Shown here piece after piece: positions 6,085 to 12,166 of a stretch of DNA of 12,166 nt. A program made the translations under genes and the position numbers. The stretch covers positions 1-12,166 of the forward strand of contig DATCSF010000132.1 of NCBI GenBank assembly GCA_036568625.1, read 5' to 3'. Origin of the DNA: 66-474 sp036568625 (GTDB taxonomy: Bacteria; Pseudomonadota; Gammaproteobacteria; Xanthomonadales; Rhodanobacteraceae). Numbering within the stretch: position 1 is the first letter of the stretch; each line of letters opens with the position of its first letter. The notes below the pieces were generated by a model. That model ran no database searches. It was not told the origin of the DNA and saw nothing but the letters and a program-made list of their open reading frames with translations.

Positions 6085-7218
6085 ATGCGACAAGGAAGAA
6101 TCTGGTTCCTGCTGCTGTTGCCGGCAGCGATGACCGCGCATGCCGGTGCCGACTGGCCGACGCGCTACACGTTCGGCGACGACGTGGAAGTCGGGGTGAA
6201 GGGATTGCTGCAGTACGACCTCAACGAGTTCGGCAACGATCGCCTGCCGGACGGCACGCGCGCATTCGAGAATGCGCATGCATGGCGGCGCAAGGAGTTC
6301 TATCTCTACGTGAGCAAAAGCGGCGTGTTCGAAATCAATGCGGGTTACGATTTCCAGGCGCGCGCATGGGTGGACAACTACCTCGCCGTGGAGACGTCGG
6401 CCGGGCGTTTTCGGGCTGGCCAGTTCAAGACGCCGGTCGGTTGGGAGGACGGCAACACCTCGACCAGTGCGACGCTGTTTCTCGAACGTGCGCTGCCGGA
6501 ACAGGCGGTGCACGAGGGCCGCCGCGTTGGCCTCGAGTGGCAGCGGGACATCGCTTCGAAGTGGCTGCTGCAGGCGGTGTGGTTCGCGCGCGGCGACCTC
6601 AACGCCGATGCCGACGGCACCACCATCGCCGGTCGCGCGGTATTCACACCGGTGCGGCGCGCCGATGCCGTCGTGCACCTGGGCGTGTCCGCGTCGCGCG
6701 AGGAAAGGGACGGCGGCACCGCACGCGTGCGGGCGCGGCCCGAGGTGGCACTGACCCCGGTGCGCCTGGTCGACACGGGGACCTTGCAAGGTGTCGATCA
6801 CATCGACCGTGTGGGCGTGGAGGCCGGCTGGCTGCGTGGTCCGCTGTTGGTGCAAGGCGAATATCTGACCTTGCGCGCGCAGCGTCCGGCAGCGGCGGAC
6901 TTCACGAGCCAAGGCGGCTATGTCACGGCGGCGTGGCTGTTGACCGGCGAAGCGCATGGTTACAAGGGCAGCGGGTTCACCAATCCGATGCCGGCACACG
7001 CCTGGGGCGCCGTGGAACTTGCGCTGCGCTTTTCCACCCTGGACCTCGACGACGGGAGCGTCACCGGCGGCCGTGAACACGACTGGACCCTGGGCCTGAA
7101 CTGGTACATCGGCAAGCACTTCAAGCTGCAGGCCAACTACATCCGCGCCTTCAGCGACCGCAAGGGCCTCGTCGTCGCTCCACACATCGTGGGATTGCGC
7201 GCGCAGATCCAGTGGTGA
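6085..7218 (+). CDS. OprO/OprP-type (phosphate-selective porin family) outer-membrane porin
   Basis: A 377-residue outer-membrane beta-barrel. The start has GGAG (6075-6078) 6 nt upstream. A Sec signal peptide is clear (MRQGRIWFLLLLPAAMTAHA, cleavage after A20). The mature chain is alternating-polarity beta-strand sequence throughout and ends in an aromatic residue (AQIQW), the usual C-terminal outer-membrane assembly signal. Blocks such as RRKEFYLYVSKSGVFEINAGYDF and RFRAGQFKTPVGWEDGNTS fit the phosphate-selective porin O/P family, whose trimeric channels favour anions. As last gene of the sulfate operon it may serve sulfate rather than phosphate; that is an inference from position. Similar oprO-like genes beside sulfate transporters are, as I recall, annotated in some xanthomonads. 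Pore specificity cannot be read from the sequence. Confidence 0.85.
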   Translation: MRQGRIWFLLLLPAAMTAHAGADWPTRYTFGDDVEVGVKGLLQYDLNEFGNDRLPDGTRAFENAHAWRRKEFYLYVSKSGVFEINAGYDFQARAWVDNYLAVETSAGRFRAGQFKTPVGWEDGNTSTSATLFLERALPEQAVHEGRRVGLEWQRDIASKWLLQAVWFARGDLNADADGTTIAGRAVFTPVRRADAVVHLGVSASREERDGGTARVRARPEVALTPVRLVDTGTLQGVDHIDRVGVEAGWLRGPLLVQGEYLTLRAQRPAAADFTSQGGYVTAAWLLTGEAHGYKGSGFTNPMPAHAWGAVELALRFSTLDLDDGSVTGGREHDWTLGLNWYIGKHFKLQANYIRAFSDRKGLVVAPHIVGLRAQIQW

Positions 7219-7237
7219 TGCCGAGGTTTAAATGACT

Positions 7238-7293
7238 GCGCTTTGCGCGCTGTCGCATGGCAGGGCCGCCCCCTTTCGGGGTCAGGCCGTGCC
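7238..7293. terminator. Hairpins in the convergent gap, possible bidirectional terminator
   Basis: Between the convergent porin and DinB-fold genes lies a small GCGC-TTT-GCGC hairpin (7238-7248). A larger interrupted hairpin follows: GGCA (7259-7262) with TGCC (7290-7293), GGCC (7264-7267) with GGCC (7285-7288), and CCCC (7270-7273) with GGGG (7278-7281). Being symmetric, it could act on transcripts from both sides. No long U-tract follows on either strand, so its strength is uncertain; its position supports the role. Confidence 0.45.
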
Positions 7294-7295
7294 GG

Positions 7296-7814
7296 CTAGT
7301 GCGCCGGGCCGAAGGCACGTTCCCGGAGGTAAACCGGCAGATCGGTAGCCTGCGGCTGCACGCCCCACTGGTTGAGCATGGCCGTGACATGCCCGCGGTG
7401 GTACGTCGTGTGATTCACCACGTGCAACACGATGTCTTCGCGGCGCAGGGTCCCGTCGCCGCCGCCGATGAAGGTGAAATGCACGGCTTCGTTGCAGGCA
7501 TCGGGTGGCATCGTTGCAACGTAATCGACGTACCACGCGTCGATGTCGCGCTGCGCGTCGCAGAGCTCGGCAAACGGCGGTGCCGTCTCGGGATTGCGCG
7601 TGCCCAGGTTGTGCGGAATCCCGAGCAGGTGCGATTTCCACACCACGTCCATCAGTTGGACGTGGTTGAGGGTGCGCAGGATGCTGCCCGCGAAGATCGG
7701 CGTGGGCGAGGCGAGTTCGTCAGCGGAAAGGCCAGCCAACGTCGCGTATAGCCGCTGGTCGGCCCACGCCTTGTAGCGCGCCAGCATTTCCAGGTGTTGC
7801 GTCGAAGCAGACAC
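7296..7814 (-). CDS. DinB-fold (YfiT/DinB superfamily) metal-binding protein
   Basis: A 172-residue four-helix-bundle protein of the DinB/YfiT superfamily, unrelated to polymerase IV despite the name. The N-terminal LARYKAWADQRLYATL helix is typical. Putative metal ligands are H51 (in RTLNHVQLMD), H135 and H139 (in HVVNHTTYHRGHV), the superfamily's usual three-His set. Known members include thiol transferases using bacillithiol or mycothiol and many uncharacterised proteins; the substrate here cannot be told. The GTG at 7814 is chosen because it lies 2 nt after the lpd stop, implying coupled translation. An ATG at 7787 is an alternative, giving 163 residues. It appears to be the last gene of the PDH operon and converges on the porin gene. 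Confidence 0.85.
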   Translation of the reverse strand: MSASTQHLEMLARYKAWADQRLYATLAGLSADELASPTPIFAGSILRTLNHVQLMDVVWKSHLLGIPHNLGTRNPETAPPFAELCDAQRDIDAWYVDYVATMPPDACNEAVHFTFIGGGDGTLRREDIVLHVVNHTTYHRGHVTAMLNQWGVQPQATDLPVYLRERAFGPAH

Positions 7815-7816
7815 GG

Positions 7817-9652
7817 CTATTTTCGTTTGGGAATATACAAATCCGTGATCGTGCCTTCGGCCACCTCGGCCGCCATGCCGACGGATTCGCCGAGCGTCGG
7901 ATGCGGATGGATGGTGAGCGCGATGTCGCCGATCTCGGCGCCCATTTCGATCGCGAGCGCGATTTCGGAAATGAGGTCGCCGGCATGCACGCCGACGATC
8001 CCGCCCCCGATTACGCGGTGCGTGGCCTTGTCGTAGATCAGCTTGCTGAAGCCTTCCGCGCGATCCATACCGAGCGCCCGACCCGAGGCTGCCCACGGGA
8101 ACTTGCCGATGCCGATGCCGAGGTTCTTTTCCTTCGCCTCGCGTTCGGTGACGCCGACCCACGCGAGTTCCGGATCGGTGAACGCGACCGATGGCACCAC
8201 CCGCGCATCGAAGTGGCGCTTCTGGCCGGCTGCGGCTTCTGCGGCGGCGTGCGCTTCGTGCACAGCCTTGTGTGCCAGCATCGGCTGGCCCACCAGGTCA
8301 CCGATCGCGAAGATGTGTTCGACATTGGTGCGCATCTGCGTGTCGACCGGAATCAGTCCGCGTTCGGTGACGACGACGCCGGCCTTGTCGGCGCCGATCT
8401 TGTTGCCATTGGCGCTGCGACCGACCGCCACCAGCACCCGGTCGAAGATTTTCTTTTCGGGAATGCTGTCGCCTTCGAATTCGCAGGCGATGCCATTCTT
8501 CTGCGCCTTCGCTGCGATGACTTTCGTCTTGAGGTGCGTCGCGACACCTTGCTTTTTTAGTTGCGCGGCGAGCGGCCGCACCAGATCGGCATCCGCGCCC
8601 GGCATCAACTGGTCCATGAACTCGACCACCGTGACGGCGCTGCCGAGGGCGCGATAAACCGTCGCCATCTCGAGCCCGATGATGCCGCCGCCGACCACCA
8701 GCAGGTTCTTCGGAACGTCGCGCAGTTGCAGCGCGCCGGTGGAATCCATCACGCGTGGGTCGTCCCACGGGAACATCGACAGGCGCACCGCTTCGGAACC
8801 CGCCGCGATGATGGCCTGCTCGAAGCGGATCAGCTTCTTGTCCTTGCCGTTGACGACTTCCAGTTCGTGCGGCGACACGAAGGTGCCGACGCCCTGCACC
8901 GCGCGCACCTTGCGCTGCTTGGCCATCGAGGCAAGGCCGCCGGTGAGTTTGCCGACGGTCTTGTCCTTGAAGTCGCGCAGTTTGTCGAGATCGATCTTCG
9001 GCTTGCCGAATTCGATGCCGTGCGCACCCATCAGCGCGGCCGCGTCGATCACTTCGGCCGCGTGCAACAGCGCCTTGGACGGAATACAGCCGACATTGAG
9101 ACACACGCCGCCGAGCGTGCCGTAGCGCTCGACCAGCACGGTGTCGAGGCCGAGGTCGGCGGCGCGGAACGCGGCGCTGTAGCCGCCGGGGCCGGAGCCC
9201 AGCACCAGCATCCGGCATTCCATGTCGGGTTCACGGCCAGTTTCGCGCGCGTGGATGGGCGCCGGTACGCTTTGACTTCCACTCGCGGGCGAGGGTTGGG
9301 GCGAGGACGATGCTGGTGCGGCCTTGCGCTCTCCGGCACTCGGCGCCTTCTCGCTCTTCGCGGGGGCAGGTTTGTCGGCCTGGGCATCGCCACCTGCGGG
9401 CGAGCCCGCGCCTTCCGCCTCGATGACCGCAATCACCGCACCCTGTTCGACGTTGTCGCCGACCTTCACCTTCACTTCCTTGATCACGCCTGCGGCCGAG
9501 GACGGCACTTCCATGGTGGCCTTGGCCGATTCCAGCGTCACCAACCCCTGATCCTTTTCCACGCGATCGCCGACCTTCACCAAGACCTCGATGACGGGCA
9601 CGTCGTGGAAATCGCCAATGTCCGGCACCTTCAATTCAATCGTCTTGCTCAT
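7817..9652 (-). CDS. lpd: Dihydrolipoyl dehydrogenase (E3 of pyruvate dehydrogenase) with N-terminal lipoyl domain
   Basis: A 611-residue flavoprotein that reoxidises dihydrolipoyl groups using NAD+. Residues 1-80 are a lipoyl domain with lipoylated K44 in ESAKATMEVP. About 81-143 is a Pro/Ala/Lys/Ser-rich linker. From about 147 comes the FAD domain: GSGPGG (152-157) and the redox disulfide C184/C189 in CLNVGC. A second dinucleotide fold has VVGGGIIGLE, and AIGDLVGQPMLAHKA is the second FAD block. The dimer domain carries catalytic H584 and E589 in HPHPTLGES. E3 enzymes with a fused lipoyl domain are known in several proteobacteria, for example Neisseria. The open frame extends upstream to 9919, but the canonical MSKTIELKVPDIGDF sets the ATG at 9652. 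The start overlaps mscS by 17 nt. Confidence 0.96.
   Translation of the reverse strand: MSKTIELKVPDIGDFHDVPVIEVLVKVGDRVEKDQGLVTLESAKATMEVPSSAAGVIKEVKVKVGDNVEQGAVIAVIEAEGAGSPAGGDAQADKPAPAKSEKAPSAGERKAAPASSSPQPSPASGSQSVPAPIHARETGREPDMECRMLVLGSGPGGYSAAFRAADLGLDTVLVERYGTLGGVCLNVGCIPSKALLHAAEVIDAAALMGAHGIEFGKPKIDLDKLRDFKDKTVGKLTGGLASMAKQRKVRAVQGVGTFVSPHELEVVNGKDKKLIRFEQAIIAAGSEAVRLSMFPWDDPRVMDSTGALQLRDVPKNLLVVGGGIIGLEMATVYRALGSAVTVVEFMDQLMPGADADLVRPLAAQLKKQGVATHLKTKVIAAKAQKNGIACEFEGDSIPEKKIFDRVLVAVGRSANGNKIGADKAGVVVTERGLIPVDTQMRTNVEHIFAIGDLVGQPMLAHKAVHEAHAAAEAAAGQKRHFDARVVPSVAFTDPELAWVGVTEREAKEKNLGIGIGKFPWAASGRALGMDRAEGFSKLIYDKATHRVIGGGIVGVHAGDLISEIALAIEMGAEIGDIALTIHPHPTLGESVGMAAEVAEGTITDLYIPKRK
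9233..9310 (-). repeat. Possible repeat-derived insert in the lpd linker
   Basis: On the minus strand, bases 9281-9307 read as a GC-rich string with CCCCAACCCTCGCCCGC at its core, translated SSPQPSPASGS. This looks like half of the widespread dispersed proteobacterial repeats whose sense is CTCxCCCCAACCCTCxCCC and which translate to LTPTLS- or PQPSPA-like peptides. It sits in the flexible linker between lipoyl and FAD domains, where an in-frame insertion would be tolerated. The resemblance is by eye; no second copy is present in this window. Confidence 0.3.
9503..9532 (-). repeat. 30-nt direct repeat, copy in the lpd lipoyl domain
   Basis: These 30 bases are identical to 12093-12122 in aceF. 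They encode the core of the lipoyl attachment hairpin (ESAKATMEVP) in the same reading frame in both genes. The flanks are similar but interrupted by substitutions. Domain duplication with selection on the lipoylation site explains it; exact nucleotide identity could also reflect gene conversion. Confidence 0.85.
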
Positions 9653-10853
9653 GCGCTTGCTGTCCTTTGGGTTTTGTGTGTTCCGCGGGCGTCGCGCTTG
9701 CATCGGTGGTGTCGCCGTCGTGGTCGGCAGCGGCGCGCTCGCGGATGCCGGTGACGGGCTTGCCTTGGTCGTCGCGGTCCGCGGTTCTTGCAGCGCTCGT
9801 TTCTTCTTGTGCGATATCGCTGCTGACCGAACGCGCCGCGTCGTTGTCGGCGGGTGCCCGGGCGGCGCGATTCGTCCCGGTTGCCTTTGCCGGTGGCTGC
9901 TCGCCACGAGCAGCCGCATCGCGTGCTTCGGCGCCGTGCAGCCCGAGCCACGATTTCACGTGCAGGTCGCGCTGCGGGAACGGCAGTTCCAGGTGATGCT
10001 TTTCCAAGGCATTGTGCAGCGCCCAGTTGTAGGCCGCCGTCACGCCACGATAGCGCCGTGCCGCACCGGCGTTGAGCCACACGACCAGCGCGAAATCCAT
10101 CGCGGATTCGCCGAAGCCCGTCAGCCACACCTGCGGTTGGCGCGATGCATCGTCGGTCAGTGTGAACGGTACCTCCGCGGCGGCTTCCAGCGCGGCCTGG
10201 CGCACCTTGTCCTTGTCGGCGCCGTAGGGCACGCGGAAGGGAATGTGCGAGCGGCGCGACACGTCGCGCCAGGTCAGGTTCACCACGTTGTCGGTGATGA
10301 ATCGCGAGTTGGGCACCAGGATGTCGATGTTGTCGTTGGTGGTGATGCGCGTGGCGCGGATGTGGATGTCGCTGACCCGGCCGTGCACGCCGTTCGCGAG
10401 TTCCACGAAGTCGCCGACCTTCAGGCTGCGGTCGAACAGGATGATGAGTCCGGAAATGAAGTTGGAAAAGATCGCCTGCAGCCCGAAACCGAGGCCGACG
10501 CCTAGCGCGCCTGCGAAGAACGTGAACTCGTCGAGCGGTATGCCTGCGACCGACAGTCCCCAAAGCACGCCGATCGCCAGCACGATGTAGTGCAGGACGC
10601 GTGACAACGCATAGAGGGTCGATTGGCTGGTCTGGTGGCGCTGGCCGTAACGCGCGAGCCCGGCCTGCAATAGCCGGGAGACCAGGATGGCCACCAGCAC
10701 CACCACCACCGCGACCAGCAGTGATCCCAGGTTGAGCGTGACGCCGCCGACCTTCAGGCTGATGCCGAGGACGTGATTGATCGCGTCGACGGCGTCGTGC
10801 AGCGGCGAGCCGGCCACGACTTGTGATGCAGGCGGGGTGGCCGGCGCGGCCAT
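9636..10853 (-). CDS. MscS-family small-conductance mechanosensitive channel
   Basis: A 405-residue inner-membrane protein. After a short N-terminus, three membrane segments lie at about 43-60, 83-103 and 110-128. The third is Gly/Ala-rich (GALGVGLGFGLQ) and runs into SNFISGLIILFDRSLKVGDF, the pore helix and family hallmark. The beta domain (GRVSDIHIRATRITTNDN, then VPNSRFI) and alpha/beta domain extend to about 305. The final ~100 residues are a hydrophilic, low-complexity Ala/Asp/Glu/Arg/Thr tail not found in core MscS, ending KGQQAHEQDD. The ATG at 10853 lies 6 nt after the aceF stop, with AAGG 5-8 nt upstream. Its end overlaps lpd by 17 nt. Channels of this family release solutes on hypo-osmotic shock. 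Why it sits between E2 and E3 genes is not known to me; a gate for metabolites or ions linked to pyruvate flux is only speculation. Confidence 0.93.
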   Translation of the reverse strand: MAAPATPPASQVVAGSPLHDAVDAINHVLGISLKVGGVTLNLGSLLVAVVVVLVAILVSRLLQAGLARYGQRHQTSQSTLYALSRVLHYIVLAIGVLWGLSVAGIPLDEFTFFAGALGVGLGFGLQAIFSNFISGLIILFDRSLKVGDFVELANGVHGRVSDIHIRATRITTNDNIDILVPNSRFITDNVVNLTWRDVSRRSHIPFRVPYGADKDKVRQAALEAAAEVPFTLTDDASRQPQVWLTGFGESAMDFALVVWLNAGAARRYRGVTAAYNWALHNALEKHHLELPFPQRDLHVKSWLGLHGAEARDAAARGEQPPAKATGTNRAARAPADNDAARSVSSDIAQEETSAARTADRDDQGKPVTGIRERAAADHDGDTTDASATPAEHTKPKGQQAHEQDD

Positions 10854-10859
10854 GCTGCC

Positions 10860-12166
10860 TTACAACAGTGCCCGCCGCATGTCGGCGAGCAGTTGCGCAA
10901 GGTACGCGGCGAAGCGTGCCGCGGCGGCACCGTCGATCACGCGATGGTCGTAGGAGAGCGACAGCGGCAGGATCAGGCGCGGTGCGAATTCCTTGCCGTT
11001 CCAGACCGGTTTCGTCGACGACCGCGAGACACCGAGGATCGCGACTTCCGGCGCGTTGATGATCGGCGTGAACATGGTGCCGCCGATACCGCCCAGCGAC
11101 GAGATCGAAAAGCAGCCGCCCGACATTTCGCCCGGCGTCAGCTTGCCCTCGCGCGCCTTCTTGGCCAGCGCCGACATCTCCTGCGCGATGTCCAGCACGC
11201 CTTTCCCGTCGCAGTCGCGGATCACCGGCACCACCAAGCCATTCGGCGTGTCGGCGGCGAAGCCGACGTGGAAATACTTCTTCACGACGAGGTTTTCGCC
11301 CGACGCATCCAGCGAGGCGTTGAAGTCGGGGTACTTCTGCAACGCGGCGACGCAGGCCTTGATCAGGAACGCGAGCAGGGTGACCTTGATGCCGGCTTTT
11401 TCGTTTTCCTTGTTCAACGCCACGCGCAACGCTTCGAGGTCGGTGATGTCGGCGTCCTCGAACTGCGTGACGTGCGGGATCATCGCCCAGTTGCGCGCAA
11501 GGTTGGCGCCCGAGAGTTTCTTGATGCGCGACAGTGGTTGCGTTTCGGTTTCGCCGAACTTCGAAAAGTCGATCTGCGGCCACGGCAACAGGTTCAGGCC
11601 GTTTCCGCTGCCACCCGCACCAGCCATTTGCGGCAACGCGCCGCCGGTCATTGCCGATTTGACGAACTGCTGCACGTCTTCGCGGGTGATGCGTCCACCG
11701 CGCTCGCTGCCGCCGACGCGCGCAAGGTCCACGCCCAGCTCGCGGGCGAACGCACGCACCGCGGGGCTGGCGTAGGGCACCTTGTCGGGCATGATCGAAT
11801 CGCCGTCGAACGGTACGGGCGGCGCACGACGCTCGGTCGCGTGCTCGTCCTCGCTGCGCGCGGGCTGCGCCTGCGATGCCGAAGGTGCTTTCTCGGCCTG
11901 CTTTGGCTCGCTCGGCCGCGGCTTTTCCTCGCGTTTTTCGGGGGCCGGAGCGGCGGGTTGTGATTCCGCGGCGGAGGATTTCGTTGGCTCGCCCTTGCCG
12001 CCCTCGGCTTCGATGGTCGCGATCACACTGCCTTCGGACACCTCGTCGCCTTCCTTGACCTTCATTTCCTTGACGGTCCCTGCGAATGGCGCCGGCACTT
12101 CCATGGTGGCCTTGGCCGATTCGAGTGTCACGAGGCCCTGATCCTTGTCCACGTGATCGCCCGGCT
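10860..12166 (-). CDS. aceF: Dihydrolipoyllysine acetyltransferase, E2 of pyruvate dehydrogenase (5' end outside window)
   Basis: The core subunit of the PDH complex, transferring acetyl groups from lipoyl-lysine to CoA. About 434 residues are visible and the frame is open to the window edge (PGDHVDKDQGLV...), so the GTG at 12150 is internal. The domains are a lipoyl domain with its lysine in ESAKATMEVP (codon 12111-12113); a Pro/Ala/Lys/Glu-rich linker; the peripheral-subunit-binding domain VPYASPAVRAFARELGVDL...GRITREDV (about 11660-11790); and the catalytic domain with SYDHRVIDGA near the end (His codon 10944-10946). Whether this is the only lipoyl domain or one of several cannot be seen. 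aceE (E1) is expected upstream, to the right of the window. The TAA is 6 nt from mscS. Confidence 0.96.
   Translation of the reverse strand, partial: PGDHVDKDQGLVTLESAKATMEVPAPFAGTVKEMKVKEGDEVSEGSVIATIEAEGGKGEPTKSSAAESQPAAPAPEKREEKPRPSEPKQAEKAPSASQAQPARSEDEHATERRAPPVPFDGDSIMPDKVPYASPAVRAFARELGVDLARVGGSERGGRITREDVQQFVKSAMTGGALPQMAGAGGSGNGLNLLPWPQIDFSKFGETETQPLSRIKKLSGANLARNWAMIPHVTQFEDADITDLEALRVALNKENEKAGIKVTLLAFLIKACVAALQKYPDFNASLDASGENLVVKKYFHVGFAADTPNGLVVPVIRDCDGKGVLDIAQEMSALAKKAREGKLTPGEMSGGCFSISSLGGIGGTMFTPIINAPEVAILGVSRSSTKPVWNGKEFAPRLILPLSLSYDHRVIDGAAAARFAAYLAQLLADMRRALL
12093..12122 (-). repeat. 30-nt direct repeat, copy in the aceF lipoyl domain
   Basis: Partner of the identical 30 bases at 9503-9532 in lpd, about 2.6 kb away in the same orientation. 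It encodes the lipoyl attachment site. Recombination between the two copies could in principle delete mscS and parts of both genes, but 30 bp is short for that. Confidence 0.85.

Noticed and set aside
5821..7185. 454-codon open frame on the minus strand opposite cysA and the porin gene
   Set aside because: Antisense shadow in GC-rich DNA: Arg/Ala/His-rich with no domain, while the plus-strand frames have clear families and RBSs.
8561..9754. 397-codon plus-strand frame opposite lpd
   Set aside because: Antisense to a full-length lpd with all catalytic motifs; its composition is typical of a shadow frame.
9653..9919. N-terminal extension of the lpd frame to 9919
   Set aside because: It would overlap the mscS tail by about 270 nt and precede the canonical MSKTIELKVPDIG start; no family support.
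9649..11583. 644-codon minus-strand frame spanning aceF, mscS and the lpd start
   Set aside because: Alternative frame of real same-strand genes; very Arg-rich and low in hydrophobics, with no family features.
1..12166. tRNA, rRNA, CRISPR array, insertion sequence or integration site
   Set aside because: No cloverleaf sequence, regular spaced repeats, transposase or integrase motif was seen on either strand.

Overview
The window is dense, high-GC (roughly two-thirds G+C by eye) bacterial chromosomal DNA. Gene content and protein signatures point to a gammaproteobacterium of the Xanthomonadales type, perhaps Rhodanobacteraceae or Xanthomonadaceae. This placement is an inference from protein resemblance and gene order; no rRNA gene or other taxonomic marker is present. 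I see no tRNA, CRISPR array, insertion sequence or phage gene.

Layout. (1) 1-1659, plus strand: the 3' end of tatC (twin-arginine translocase), followed 6 nt later by a complete dinB (DNA polymerase IV). (2) 1660-2178: a 519-bp gap holding a long, structured leader. It contains a stretch resembling the core of the SAM-I riboswitch clan, a strong 10-bp hairpin and a candidate 24-codon upstream ORF. (3) 2179-7218, plus strand: a tight five-gene sulfate uptake operon: periplasmic sulfate-binding protein, CysT and CysW permeases, CysA ATPase and an OprO/OprP-type outer-membrane porin. Together these could carry sulfate from outside the cell through the outer membrane, periplasm and inner membrane. 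(4) 7219-7295: a short convergent gap with a hairpin. (5) 7296-12166, minus strand: a pyruvate dehydrogenase operon read right to left: aceF (E2, 5' end outside the window), an MscS-type mechanosensitive channel gene, lpd (E3 with its own N-terminal lipoyl domain) and a small DinB-fold metalloprotein gene. Gaps are 6 nt, a 17-nt overlap and 2 nt, so the channel is physically embedded between the E2 and E3 genes.

Most genes are ordinary housekeeping genes. The points most worth following up are the leader upstream of the sulfate operon, the porin as its last gene, the MscS channel inside the PDH operon, and the lpd linker, which looks as if it absorbed a dispersed repeat. I found no convincing evidence for a wholly new system.
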